A stretch of 64,000 nt of DNA from Medicago truncatula (Eukaryota > Streptophyta > Magnoliopsida > Fabales > Fabaceae). The notes under the pieces are model-generated. The model did not search any database. It saw nothing but the letters and a program-made list of their open reading frames with translations, and was not told where the DNA came from. The stretch covers positions 8,385,001 through 8,449,000 of the forward strand of contig NC_053047.1 in the NCBI RefSeq assembly GCF_003473485.1. Reading direction: 5' to 3'. Below are positions 13,731-26,408 of the stretch, piece after piece. Each line of letters starts with the position of its first letter. Position 1 is the first letter of the stretch. The translations under genes and the position numbers were made by a program.

Positions 13731-15004
13731 GGTTGAGAAGTTGTTTAGGGTAGTGATTTGTTTAATTCTCCATGTGACTGCATATTGAGTGATTTTGGTT
13801 GCTCGCTTAAATTGGATCTTGTGGCAAGTATTACAAATTTAGAGTTAGTGAAAATATAGTTAGTTAATAAGGGTTTGTTATTAGGTTGTTAGTTTGTTAA
13901 CTTCATACAAGATCTATATATAGCACATCTCATATACTCATATATCATCTTTTAATCAAAATAATTAATACGAATTTGAAGAAATGTTATGGAACTTTCA
14001 GACTTATTTAAAACTGTCCAAAGAAATGAAACTCTCATGTTCTAAAGTATTATTGCAACAAAGCTACAAAATGTAGCTTTAACTATTGACTAGCATGCGT
14101 TAGAATGTGCTTCCAAAGTAAAATAAACATGGAACGTACAAAGTGTTTAGGGTATTAATTTTTCAAAGACTCACTCAATTTTTAAACTGCAATGATCAAT
14201 GTCTTCGTAAGTATAGTTCATTTGATAAAGACCATTGTAATATGTAGAGATTAAACTTCAAACACACGATTTTCCATTTATTCATTTTAATTGGTGAAAT
14301 TTTAACCCCTAAATTACTTGACAAAATAATTTTTTTTTATAAACGATTTGTTTTTACATCACCTTTGTTTTGTTATCCCCTCCCTAACCTGTAGAGTAAA
14401 ACAAGTTGGGGGCAACATATCATAATATAATCAACAAATTGGGGCAATATTTTTACAGTACAATCAACAATGATCTTAAAACCAAGGATTTATATCATAT
14501 ACATGATCAATAGTAAGAAACATAAAATTTCGACGTCGACATCGCAACATAAAGTCACGACATTCACCGTCGTTGGTGGCCTTCTGCGTAGCCTCTTAGT
14601 TAGCGTATGGCTACTCCATCATGAGATTCATTATCGATCAGGTTCATCACAACTAAATTTCTTCTAACTTAGAAATTTAAATTATTCTAAACCACTAGTT
14701 ACTTACTATTTGGTTCATACCTCTGCCATGACACATTAATCATGAGTTCTTATATCAGTTCTAGTCAATTAATTAATCTTCCAACACATACGACATGGTA
14801 TTCAATGCATGAAGTCGGAACGTCTTATATATGAAGCCTTAAGGACACATTAACTCCAGTAGTGAATAATAATTTTAACACTCCTTCAAAATAAATAAAT
14901 ATTGATTTCTTTATTTTGGTAAAAATAAAATAATAATTTCCCACGAAACCTAAAAATAAATAAAACCACTTATATATATTGTTTGTTTTCAACTAGCTTC
15001 GCGT

Positions 15005-16042
15005 ATTTATGACAGTGCAATTCTTGTTCTTTCTTGTCGAGATGGTGTTAAAACCGAATCCATTACTATTGATCAACAAATGACAAGATTTCAACTTCCA
15101 AGGCTTATATTTATCCACGATCTTGATCAGGGAGGAGCAGATCCATGGAACGTTGTAGATCAAGTAAAATCTAAGCTTAATCATCGTTGTGCTGCAATTC
15201 AAGTTCCAATATGCATTGACGATTGTTATGTTGGATTTGTTGATCTTGTCAAGTTAAAGGCCTACTTTTTTAGCTCTTGTGGACTTTTTGATCTTGCCAA
15301 CAAGTTAAAGGCCTACTTTTTTCGCTCTGAAATACCTGATTATGACGATGCAAGAGAAGTACCCAAAGATATGCAAGCCTTTGTGTTGAAAAAAAGACAC
15401 GAACTCATTGAAATTGTATCAGAGATTGATGATAAAATTTCTGAAGCTCTTCATGGTGGCAGCCAAATTCCAGAGTCTTATCTGGATGATGCAATTCGGA
15501 GGGCAACTATAGCAAGGAAATTTGTACCAATTATCATAAGTGATGAGAGATATGAGGGGATAGAAGTATTTATGGAGGGTGTAATTAGGTATTTGCCGAG
15601 TCCAATCGATGTTAGTAATTATGCTCTTGATCAAAATAGGAATGGCGAGAAAGTTGAATTGTCTGGAAGTATTGATGCTCCATTTGTTGCAAAGGCTTTC
15701 GTAACTTGGTATAGGATGTATTTAAAATTAACTTACCTAAGAATTTATCAGGGTGTTATTAAGAAGGGTGATTTTATTACAAATGTTAACACTGGTAAGA
15801 AGATTGAGATTCCTCGTTTGGGTAAGAGACGTGAACATGATGAGAGTGAGGAAGTTGATAAAATCAAGGAAGTTGATGAAGCTCATGCTGGAGAAATTGT
15901 TTTTGTGTTTGATGCTCATCTTGAATCTGGAGATACTTTTACCGATGGGTCTGTTAGATATATAATGACTTCTGCTGCTGATGTTCCTGCTTATTCGGTC
16001 TCAAAAGATTGTGGAGAGAAATTTTCAAATGGTGTGAATTGA
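15005..16042 (+). pseudogene. Mitochondrial elongation factor G fragment
   Basis: EF-G is the translocase GTPase of organellar ribosomes. The frame from about 15010 (DSAILVLSCRDGVKTESITI) through 16042 matches the later G domain and domain II of mitochondrial EF-G (ARKFVPIIIS, LTYLRIYQGVIKKGDF, NVNTGKKIEIPRL, SGDTFTDGSV). It covers about 340 of ~750 family residues. Intact EF-G has a switch region and HDKLD-type motif upstream; here the NKxD position reads IHDLDQGGADP. The N-terminal P-loop and the C-terminal domains III-V are absent; translation stops at KFSNGVN where the family continues. A ~48-bp tandem duplication repeats KLKAYFF (15240-15335), and the segment around AFVTWYRMYLK is diverged. 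A TAG acceptor-like site and LRV codons lie just before, in another frame. It is unlikely to make a working factor. Confidence 0.82.
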
Positions 16043-16257
16043 TTCATTCTAGAGAAATAATTGGTTTGGTTTATTAGCTTTGCAATGGTTTGTTTCTTAT
16101 TTATAACTTATTTTTTATGCTGAATCTGTTGCTTAATTATTGATACTGTGTTCTGCATTTAACACTTGATCCTATCTCTGTTGTCAATATTATCTATTTG
16201 ATTCTTAAGTTTAACATTTTGTTGCCTTGTTCTAGTCTTCTGCGAAATGTCCTTTTT

Positions 16258-16763
16258 AAGGTTACTTGCTCCTATTTGATTGACATAGAATGATGAAAGT
16301 GAATTCTCAATTGCCAAATTTCATAGAAGATATTAGGCATCTAAATTAACATACTAAAACAAAGGAGAGAATTAACATTTTCAAAGTGAACACAGGCCAC
16401 TATAGACATAATGAAGTTTGTATGTTATAATTTATTTAATTATTCTGGTAATCCTATATATCTGTATTGGTATAATTCAAAAAAAATTATGAAATGCAGC
16501 TAAAAATAACCAAAAGCATCCTACGTGGATATGTGTCATACGGAAAGAGCTACTATTTTAAGTGTTTCTACTTCCATACCCTTATTCTGTCTTATATTCA
16601 ATATTGAAAATAGATACATACATTATATATATGACATTGACATGTCGACACATGTAATAATTTGAAAAAAATGAAAGCGAATGTATAAAATCACAAGTCA
16701 TCTGTACCGAACATCATATATATCTTCAAACTAAAATGTCGTGTGTTATTTAAAGAATCCATA
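16258..16763 (+). repeat. Right copy of the ~500-bp direct repeat
   Basis: Counterpart of 13264-13730, with a ~45-bp extra segment (about 16328-16375) that the left copy lacks. From here to 17320 I see no gene. Confidence 0.8.
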
Positions 16764-17343
16764 CTATCTCATCCAAATCACAGTTTGTTAAAACTTTTTA
16801 TAGAAATCTTCTTATATTTGAATAATAATTATTTAAAGAATTTTTTTACAAGAGAAAAATTACACGTTAGGTTCTTACCTCTCTTTCCCTTGGGAAAAAC
16901 ATCATTAGAGTACTAGTATCAATTATTTTGAATTACTATACAACAGAAACTAGCATTTTCTTTTGGAATTCCTATAAAGTTTGAACGACTGTCAATGATA
17001 TAAATTCCTTGAGTGCAGTGAATTCAAAGGTCAATATGAGACGTGTGTTTGGAGGCTTAAACACATGTCTCGTATTGACTTTTCCATGATTTTGAGTTAT
17101 TTTCATGATATAGTTTAATATGTACGTCCAGTTGACACAAATTAAACCAAACACACAAATAACCTTTATGAATCTCTCAGTCAGCACCCTAACTAGGCCA
17201 ACATATTTAGGAATATAATTTATTATGTTGTTATTTTACTTTTACTAGAATTTTTATGTTTTTAATTAGTTAATAGTACACTACATCAATTGTTTTTTAA
17301 CTATTTTTCTTGGAAAATACTAGTGTCACATATATATTTTGTT

Positions 17344-17686
17344 GGCTTAATTGCACTTTTGATCCCCTATCTTTTCAAAAGTTGCGATTTTGGCTCTTAA
17401 CTAATTAAAATACAAGACAACCCCCTATGTATTGGATTTTTGGCAGTTTTGGCCTCCAATGCCACTTTTGACTTAGTCTTCGCTGACGTGGCACGCACAT
17501 TCCTTATGTGAGGTGCCACGTGTCGACCATTGTGGGTGCCACCTCAGCGAAGACTAAATCAAAAGTGATATTGGGACCAAAACTGTCAAAGATCCAATAC
17601 ATAGGAGGCTGTTTTGTATTTTAATTAATTAGAAAACTAAAATCGTAACTTTTAAAAAGATAAAGAGTCAAAAGTGCAATTAAACC
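17344..17686. mobile_element. Long-TIR MITE
   Basis: The ends GGCTTAATTGCACTTTTGA and TCAAAAGTGCAATTAAACC are inverted copies, and pairing runs far inward (GACTTAGTCTTCGCTGA with TCAGCGAAGACTAAATC). The 12-bp AGTGTCACATAT lies on both sides (17322-17333, 17706-17717) but not flush with the ends. Confidence 0.78.
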
Positions 17687-17717
17687 TTTTTTTTTAACGA
17701 AGTTCAGTGTCACATAT

Positions 17718-19668
17718 TAACAACACCCATTTTTCTTTTATTGATATTTGTAGATAAATCCCAGTGCAACATTGCTTTTTGCACGTTCTGTTGTTTCCCC
17801 AAGTAGTTGTTTTATATGTATGTGATTCAGTGAAAGTAGAAAATCACTTTTCATGAAAATAATGTATCTGACTCATAGACTGATGCTGCCGTAGTTCTAT
17901 TTCTCTTGTCATACATCAACCCAAATTATGCTCTATGACAAGAGTACACTATATAGTTCATAATCATATATTATGTATATGAGATAAATAGTTATTTAGC
18001 TCCGTGTAAAAATATTTTTAAATAGTTTTTGATTATGTATTATGTTAATTAAAATAGTATTTTATGTTGAAATGCTTCTTTGATACGATTATTTCAGTCT
18101 TTCAATATATTTATTTATTATCATATCAATTCTTATAAGTATTTACTGTCATATCAGTAATATATGAAAAGAGTTAATATCAACAACGAAAAACTATTTT
18201 AACGTCAAAAACTATTTTGACTAACAAAATATACAATAAAAAAATATTTTTGAATTTTGATACATTGATGACTATTATGGTTATCGTTGCATTTTTAAGA
18301 ACCAAAATAACTTTTCTCAAAAAAAAAAAAAAAAGAAGAACCAAAATAACTATTTTGGTTGGTTGGTTTATAGTTATAAGAACCAAAATTACTATTTATC
18401 TATATTTTGATTGCTCGAGTTATTAAAAATGTATTATTTAAAATTTTAAAGATAGTTTTTTCAAAAACAAATTTTTTATTTTTGAGTTATTACTTAAAAC
18501 ATTCTTGGCATGTTAGCATAACCAATTAAATAAACCAAAGGAAGAGTATATGTTGTTGTGTCGAGAGTTAAAAGGAAATAATATTTGAACAATCATTAAA
18601 TTTCTATCATATTTTCACTATATTTTTATTATATCTTTTTTCTTTTTCCTCTCTTTATTATTTTAGTGCAATAAAAAGAGAGAGAAAAAATTTCTTCGAA
18701 CATTATCTAAAAATGGGTTTACAAACATCATTACTCAAAGATAAAATGCATGGTCTTCTCTTTGTTAGTTTCAAAATCATTACTCACTTCATTTCAAAAC
18801 AAGTGATCAATTTGACCATTTTACTGATATTATGACAAATGTATAAAAAAAGAGTTACTTTTACTAAATTATCCTTTTAAGATATTGATGCGTTGAACAT
18901 CATGATAAATGCAATTTAAAAGTGATGAGAATAATATTAAGAAAAATGCACTTAATATTAATTAGATAGTACAATCAATAACTAATAATGCATTTTCTTC
19001 CAAAAAAAACACTAATAGTGCATTGAAAATAAAAAAAAAATCATTCATTTTAGAACATATTTCTACAAATGAATCTCTCAATATAAGACAGAATGAGTTG
19101 ATAAAACATGAAGAAAAAGAAAATGGGAACAAACAAAAAGAAAACAAAGTGAAAATTCCAAACTTGAATGGAATTGGAAAGAGGAACACATGGTACTATC
19201 ATACAAGACAGGTTGTCCATCTCCTCTTGCCCTTTTAACGGTCAAACGTTGCTTTCTTTTGTTCATGTCTTCTTACTTTTTCTTGGATTCCCCAATATGA
19301 TTGGTAAAATATGATGGATCATGTTTTTTCTTGCTTTCAAAGTATGATTATGAAATTATTGGCCTATCATCTTTACTATGACTCAAATTTGATGGACACT
19401 TTATCTAGCATAGTTTAATACCCCTTTGGTCTCATTTATTAAAGACATCTGAGTTTTAATAAAAGTTGATGTATTTAGTTAAAATTTTGAATCATATAAA
19501 TCAATCTTTATGGATTAAAATATCTTTTATAAATAGAACTAAAGAAAGTAAGTGGTTAAATTCTAATGGCTAATGAATTTCAACATACAAGTTTAAATTA
19601 TGATTTGAGCAATTTTTTATTAGATTTTACTTACGAATAAATTTTAAATTACTAGCTTTACGTTCTTA
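17718..19668. other. Intergenic, no gene seen
   Basis: AT-rich. 18000-18420 holds a degraded dispersed repeat (GTCAAAAACTATTTTGACTA) also recognisable at 6040-6350, and 19430-19560 a decayed Stowaway-like end. The longest open frames look random. Confidence 0.5.
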
Positions 19669-19670
19669 TT

Positions 19671-20243
19671 CTAAGAACTGTAGGATTAAGACAAAACTAG
19701 ATACTTATTTAAAAAGAAATAAGGGTTCCTTATTCTTATGTGAAGACTACTATTTTAATTTAGAGAATGATAATTAGACATCTTATAAGATTTCGGTTGA
19801 TTCAATATTTCAGCTCTATAGACAAATTACACGTAAATTCAATTGTAATTGTTTGTTCAATGTTCTTTTGAAACGACCAACGTTAGTATTGTTTGTAGGA
19901 AAATGTTTTGTTATCAGACTTAACAAATATCATTAGGACACTTGTTAGTAGGACACTCTAAGAACTGTAGGATTAAGACAAAACTAGATACTTATCTAAA
20001 AAGAAATAAGGGTTCCTTATTCTTATGTGAAGACTACTATTTTAATTTAGAGAATGATAATTAGACATCTTATAAGATTCCGGTTGATTCAATATTTCGG
20101 CTCTACAGACAAATTACACGTAAATTCAATTGTAATTGTTTGTTTAATGTTCTTTTGAAACAACCAATGTTAGTATTGTTGGTAGGAAAGTGTTTCGTTA
20201 TCAGACTTCTTAACAAATATTATTTGAACACTTGTTAGTATGA
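19671..20243 (+). repeat. Tandem duplication, two 287-bp units
   Basis: CTAAGAACTGTAGGATTAAG begins at 19671 and again at 19958, and the two units agree with few changes over their length, ending at ACACTTGTTAGTA in both. No coding content, and no inverted ends to suggest a transposon. Confidence 0.88.
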
Positions 20244-20245
20244 CC

Positions 20246-21640
20246 TTAATGAAAAAACGTTACGACTCGGAATCAAATCATTGAATTTCATGTCACCCTT
20301 TTCCTTAACTATTTCACCTCAAGCACCAAATCATCCTTATATCCCGTAAGTATTTGCTTAATGTTGATAGTTCTCTTCATGATATGTTGATAATCCTCCA
20401 TTGTTGCTAATGTTGTAAGTCAATAAAATATAAACATAGTTATATGATTGACAAGAACTCATTTTACGTGTTTTCTTGACAAAAACTCATCTGATGTTAT
20501 TCCTTTAACATGAATTCCTTATTAAATATTTCATGGGTGCACTTGTTTAATTGATGATGATTAAATGTGGGCTGGAATGATACATAATCAATGTTCTAAC
20601 AATGCACATCGACTTGATCAAGATGTTAATTAACAACCCTTGGTATAATATATAATTCTATAACTAGTTTTAATTAAGATTAATGATTGCTAAGTACCTA
20701 AATTCAATCATTAACTGAAATAGTTTTTGAATAAGTTTTAATTATCTACTAATCAAATTCTTATATTTAGGACAAAGGTGGTATATGAATTACTTTTAAG
20801 GCTATATTTAGGACAAAGATTAGTATATAAATCAATTTCTTAATAATGAGATAGAAGGAGTGTTAATTTTCCTCCTAAGATGAAGAGAGTAAAATGTACA
20901 CCATTAAGCTGACTTTTGATTAAACACTAAAAAAAATGAAGACAAAATGTTAATAAAGACCGTCTCAATTAATAAGGAGTTGATTCATATCGCACAATGA
21001 CATGGATTCAACTCTCAGCGTGCGTCAGAGTTATGATCTTTTTTATAGATAATATGTAAAACACTTCTTCTAGTGCTCGTTGAGTCTTGAAGTCTGTCTA
21101 ATCTTACGAACCTTCGAAACTAAACTTACCAAAATTACAATTCAGTCAAAATAGAAAGACAAAAATTTCATTCAAACTTTAATAAAGAAAAAAACACAAC
21201 TTATGCTTTTTTGTTACTTTTAACAGGTCCATTTTCCAAAAAATATAAATCAGATTCTTTCCTATTTTAAGATATGAATCTAACTGTAATATTTATTGAT
21301 ACACTATTATCCATTTGTGGTCACAAGTTCTGATCTCTACATTAATGGCAGCACCAAGATCACCACTTGAAACATTACTGAAACATAAATGCCTTTGTCC
21401 TTTTGCATGGTAGTACAACATTTTGAACTAACTCACTTGTCTTCACTCAAACAATCATTAAAAAACATCATTTTTTGCAGAACTAGTTATGGGTTTGTCC
21501 TTATTTTTCTTTTTCTGATTCTCCTTTTTATAAATTTACATTCTTTATCACTTTCACTATCTTTTATTCCTTTTTTCTTCTTCTTGGTTTCTGTATTTTC
21601 TTTCTTTAAAAATATCCACTCAAATAAACAATCTTTATTA
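20246..21640. other. Intergenic, upstream region of the LRR receptor gene
   Basis: No gene recognised. The last few hundred bases become CT-rich as expected of a plant promoter/5'UTR. Confidence 0.4.
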
Positions 21641-21668
21641 ATCTCTCTCTCTCTCTCTCTCTCTCTCA
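21641..21668 (+). repeat. CT microsatellite in the presumed 5'UTR
   Basis: An uninterrupted run of CT dinucleotides about 330 bp before the LRR receptor start codon. Such tracts are frequent in plant 5'UTRs and core promoters. Confidence 0.7.
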
Positions 21669-21997
21669 AGTACATTGTTTCAACTTTTTGAGCAAAATTC
21701 TCTTCTTGGTAGTTTCCTTGTGAAATTTCTAGTGTATGTTGCCCTAACCCTTGGAAATCTTTGAGCTTTGAAGGATATATATTTTTTGGTGTATATGAGC
21801 TATCCTCAACATACACAACTGTAGAGATTAATCTCTCGAGTCTGATAGGATAACTTTGAGCGGTAGGATCTATATGCATTAGTCTTTTGACTTCTAAACT
21901 TTTTTTTTGGTGTTTTTGTTTTTTGTTTTCTATTGAATTTGGTAGTTGAAAACTACTTTGAATATTTGATGCTTACTTCAATCATATTTGGTGCATA

Positions 21998-24900
21998 ATG
22001 TTCCAATTTGGCAATTCAATGAGGTACTTTCACTTTCATCTTTTGTTTCTTTCATGGTTTTTGTTATTCATTTCAAATACTCATGAGTTAGAACAAGATC
22101 AAAGTCAAACCTTGTTACAATTAAGAGCTTATTTAGAATTCCCTTCTTCATTACAAATTATGGAAAACTACAATAATGACCTATGTTACCTTCCTTCATC
22201 TTCAAATTTGAGCATTAAATGTGAAGATAATTCAATAACTGAGCTCAAAATTTTTGGTGAAAAATTTTTGAAACCATCAAGTTTCAATGGATTTGCAATT
22301 CCAAATCAAACACTATCCATGAATTTCTCAATTGATTCATTTTTCATCACATTGACAAAGTTGAAAACCCTAAAGGTTCTTAGTTTGGTTTCATTAGGAA
22401 TTTGGGGGAAACTTCCTAATAAGATTCAATCTCTCACTTTTCTTCAAGTTTTTGATATGAGTTCAAATTTCCTATTTGGTACCATTCCACCAAAAATCTC
22501 AACTATGGTAAAACTTCAATCACTAACACTTGATGAAAATTATTTTAACACCACTATGCCTAATTGGTTTGATTCTTTGTTTAACTTAAGTATCTTGAGT
22601 TTGAAGAAAAATCACTTAAAGGGTTCATTTCCAACTTCACTCTGCAAAATCAAGACACTTAAAGTTATTTCCTTGTCACAAAATGAACTCTCTGGTGGAT
22701 TACCTAGTCTCACTACTCTCAATGGTTTACATGTTTTGGATTTGAGAGAAAATCGTTTCGAATTTGAACTACCGGTTCTGCCGAAATTCGTGGTCACGGT
22801 TTTGTTAAGCAATAACTCGTTTTCGGGAGAGATACCGAAGAAGTTTGGTGAATTGAATCATCTTCAACATTTAGACCTTTCGTCGAATCATCTGAAGGGC
22901 ACACCGCCTTCAACATTGTTCTCTTTGTCAAATTTAAGTTATTTGAATCTTGCAAACAATGTGCTAAGTGGAGAATTTTCTGATAAACTTCATTGTGGTG
23001 GAAAACTCGGTTATGTGGATATTTCTAGCAACAAGTTAAGTGGTTTACTTCCTTCTTGTTTGGTGAATAGTTCTAATGGTAGAGTTGTTAGATATGGTAG
23101 AAATTGTTTATCTGTTGATTCTCAGAATCAGCAGAGAGGGTCTTATTGTAAGGAATCGGGTTTAGGATGGATGAAATTGAAGGAATGGAAAGTGGTTGCA
23201 ATCGTTGCTATCATTGTTGGATTTCTTCTTGCGGTTTTGGTGTTTGGAGTTTTTTTATGTAAAAAATGTCGTTTGATGAAGAAAACTAGAAAGGATGTGT
23301 TGCCGAAAATTGTTCAAGATAAATCCAAAACTGGTGTTTCATCAGAAGTTCTTGCAAATGCTAGTAAGTATTTAAGTTGCTAGAGCAATAATGTTTTCGT
23401 AGGTTTTAAATTGTGGTTGGAGTTATATCACAGTCCTTTTCGCGAGAAATGGCCTATAAATACGTGGTCGCAAATGTGCAAACTGAGAAACAAAAATTCT
23501 TGACATTGTGGCTACAGATATTGTTTTAGACCACAATTTAAAATTCTGGTTGCGTGTATGTCGCAATTCATGATTGTAATTGTGACCGCAATGTGATTTA
23601 CACATAAATTTCGACACTGCAGCAACAATATTTAAAACCACCATACTATTTTAGTTTAGTAGCAGACTTCAGATTTTGATAAATTAATGTCTAATTGTTT
23701 ATTCTTTCAGGATTTATTTCTCAAGCAGTGAAGCTAGGGACACAAACTACTCCGACCTGTAGACAATTTTCTATTCAAGATTTGAAAGAAGTCACCAAAA
23801 ACTTTAATTTGTCAACATGTATCGGTGATGGCTCCATAGGAAAGGTACCTTTCGACCACTCAAAATGCTGTTTGATCGATTGCATTTATAATGAATTATT
23901 AAATGGAGTAACTAAGCTCAGAGTTACTCTCGGAGTAACTTGAATCTTCATCATACATACATATAACTTCGCTTTTTTTAACTCTGCTGCAACATTTCAG
24001 CTGTATAAAGGTAAACTAGAGAATGGAACTTATGTGGTGATAAGATCATTGGTTCTGTCAAAAAAATGCTCGATTCAAAGTCTTAAAGCTAAGTTGGATT
24101 ACCTCTCAAAGCTTCAACATCCAAATTTGGTTAGCCTTTTGGGTTATTGTATTGATGGTGGCGAACGAGATGATTCAAGCATCCCAAAACTTCATCTTAT
24201 GTATGAATATGTGCCAAATGGAGATTATCATACTCATCTATCAGGTTAGTATGTCATATATTATGCACATTATTGGGTGCATAACATCTATTTTGAGTAA
24301 ACATTCATTTGTGCTCTAAATGTGCGACACGGTGTCAGTGTAATCTCTGAATGTATCACAATTACTAAAACATCCTTTTGTGTATCTTCTTTAGTAATCT
24401 GATAAACCAAACTGACTAACCGAAGACACATTCGATGACCAAACTAACTAACGAAAAATACATTTGAGGACCAAACTAACTTAGGGAAAATTCAAAGAAT
24501 CTTTGTAATTTTGGTACTCTAGTCATAGCGCCATACACGTTCACGAACCAAAATGACCATTTTCTCTGATTTTTTTTTGTACGTCATAGGTTTCTTATTG
24601 AAGGCTACGATTTTCTAATCTTGCTTCATAAAAAAATTGCAGAATATTCTGCAGTGAAAGCACTTAAGTGGCCGGATAGACTGGCAATTTTGATTGGAGT
24701 TGCAAAGGCAGTGCATTTCTTACATACTGGTGTTATACCAGGATGTTTTAGCAACCAACTAAAGACAAAGAGTGTGTTACTTGATGAACACTGCATTCCA
24801 AAACTAAGTGACTATGGTATTTCCATCATCAGAGAGGATATCGAAAAGTTCGAGGTATGTTTAATCAATCCATTGTTGCTGTTATACCATTTATCTAATA

Positions 24901-26361
24901 TGATTTTGATCTTGACTGATTCTGTTGCTTTCTATGTTTGCATACAGACAAAGAGTGAGAAGAAATCAAAATCATGGTATGATACTATAATAACTTAAAT
25001 CTACTTTACTAGAATGACTTGCAACTGGATTATTATGTACCTTTTTGGGATTGAATTTTTACAATTCAGTTACATTTTTATGAAGCACCGACACAAACGC
25101 CGGACACGACTCTGACACTATACGTAGACAACTGATAATAATTTAAAGAAATGAAAGTGAATGAATGTGACCACACGTGTCAGTGTCATGCCGATATTGA
25201 ACAAGTGTCGGACACCAAACATGCAATAGTGTCGGACACCGAACACGCTTTCTATCTGAAGTGTTGGTGCTACATATCTTTGTATGACTTTCATTGTTAT
25301 TGACAGCAACAAAACATCACACAGCATCACCAACACAACCATGCATGGTTTTCAATGCTTAGTTTAGTCTTCACTAATTCAATTTTTACACTTTACTATG
25401 GTTTGAAGTCCATTTTTATGCTTCAATGAATTTGTGTATCCTTAACAAATTAATTGTTTTTTTCTTCTTGCAGTCCAAAGACAAAGATGGATAATGATGT
25501 TTACAATTTTGGATTCATATTGTTGGAATCACTTGTTGGACCCATTACACGTGACAAAGGTGAAACATTTTTCATTAATGAAAAGGTTAGTAAAAACTTG
25601 TGGAAAAAAAATATGCTTACTATATAATATGAAATGTGATGATGATTTTTCAGTGTCAATTTTTCTTCATTCTTATTCATTTTGATTATTCTTATCATAT
25701 TAGGTCCTTAAATTACACTACATTTTTAATTTTCGTTTATATTTTATATTTAATTTAATTTGAAGCGACAACTTTAACTATAAGAACCAAGGTTTTAAAT
25801 AACGATCCCGGTCAAGGTAGCGGTTGCGTATAGGATTTCATGATTTCGGCCCTTACGGGTGTTGTGATACGGATTCTATGTCTATTGTCATGAACGGCAT
25901 TTTTTTGTGGCCGTAACGGTGTTTCGTCGCGGCTGTAACGACGTTTCGTCGTGATTTTTGTTCACTCTGTAAAAATAGTGAAAAACGGTAACGTCGACTA
26001 CCTATACCTTTTGTCGTGACCTTTTTCTCGGTAACGGGCAGTTTTTTAAAACCTTGATAAGAACTCTGATATAGATACATTGCTATGATAAAATTTAAAA
26101 TTTTTGTTAATTAATGACTTGAAAATATGTTGTTGTGAACCATAGGCATCATTTGGAAGTCAAGATGGAAGAAGAAAGATTGTGGATCCAATAGTGTTGA
26201 CAACTTGCTCTCAAGAATCATTATCAATTGCAATATCTATAACAACCAAATGTATATCTCAAGACTCTTCATCTCGTCCTTCTTTTGAAGATGTTCTATG
26301 GAACTTACAATATGCAGCTCAAGTTCAAGCCACATCAGATGCAGATCAAAAATCAGATTAA
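21998..26361 (+). CDS. LRR receptor-like protein kinase, predicted inactive (At3g03770-like)
   Basis: Exons 21998-23363, 23711-23844, 24001-24244, 24643-24854, 24948-24976, 25474-25585 and 26146-26361 join in frame to 770 residues. Residues 1-30 are a signal peptide, then come leucine-rich repeats (about 120-370, e.g. LQHLDLSSNHLKG), a membrane segment (about 399-420, VVAIVAIIVGFLLAVLVFGV) and a kinase fold (about 480-740). The glycine loop reads IGDGSIGK, the VAIK lysine is Arg (VVIRSL, ~515), the HRD loop is replaced by GCFSNQLKTKS and DFG is DYG (~638). It should therefore act as a plasma-membrane pseudokinase or co-receptor. The tail DPIVLTTCSQESLSI and RPSFEDVLWNLQYAAQ is characteristic of this subfamily. 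A second Met (residue 8) could also start translation. Introns 1, 5 and 6 hold MITEs. Confidence 0.92.
23403..23641. mobile_element. MITE-like repeat in LRR receptor intron 1
   Basis: Starts GGTTTTAAATTGTGGTTG and ends CAACAATATTTAAAACC, an inverted pair; the inner part is rich in GTGGTCGCAA-like motifs. It seems to belong to the same family as 25797-26060 in intron 6 of the same gene. Confidence 0.6.
25080..25265. mobile_element. GTGTCCGACACC-type MITE in LRR receptor intron 5
   Basis: Contains GTGTCGGACACC twice near the right end and GCCGGACACGACTCTGACAC near the left, with the same middle as the copies in CSN3 intron 1. Confidence 0.6.
25797..26060. mobile_element. MITE-like repeat in LRR receptor intron 6
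   Basis: Ends AAGGTTTTAAATAACG and GTTTTTTAAAACCTT are inverted; inside are several CGTAACGGTGTTTCGTCG-like stretches, the most GC-rich part of the intron. Confidence 0.6.
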
Positions 26362-26408
26362 GATTTAACATCATAGGTGCATAGAAAGAAATCGGGGATT
26401 TATTAGTG

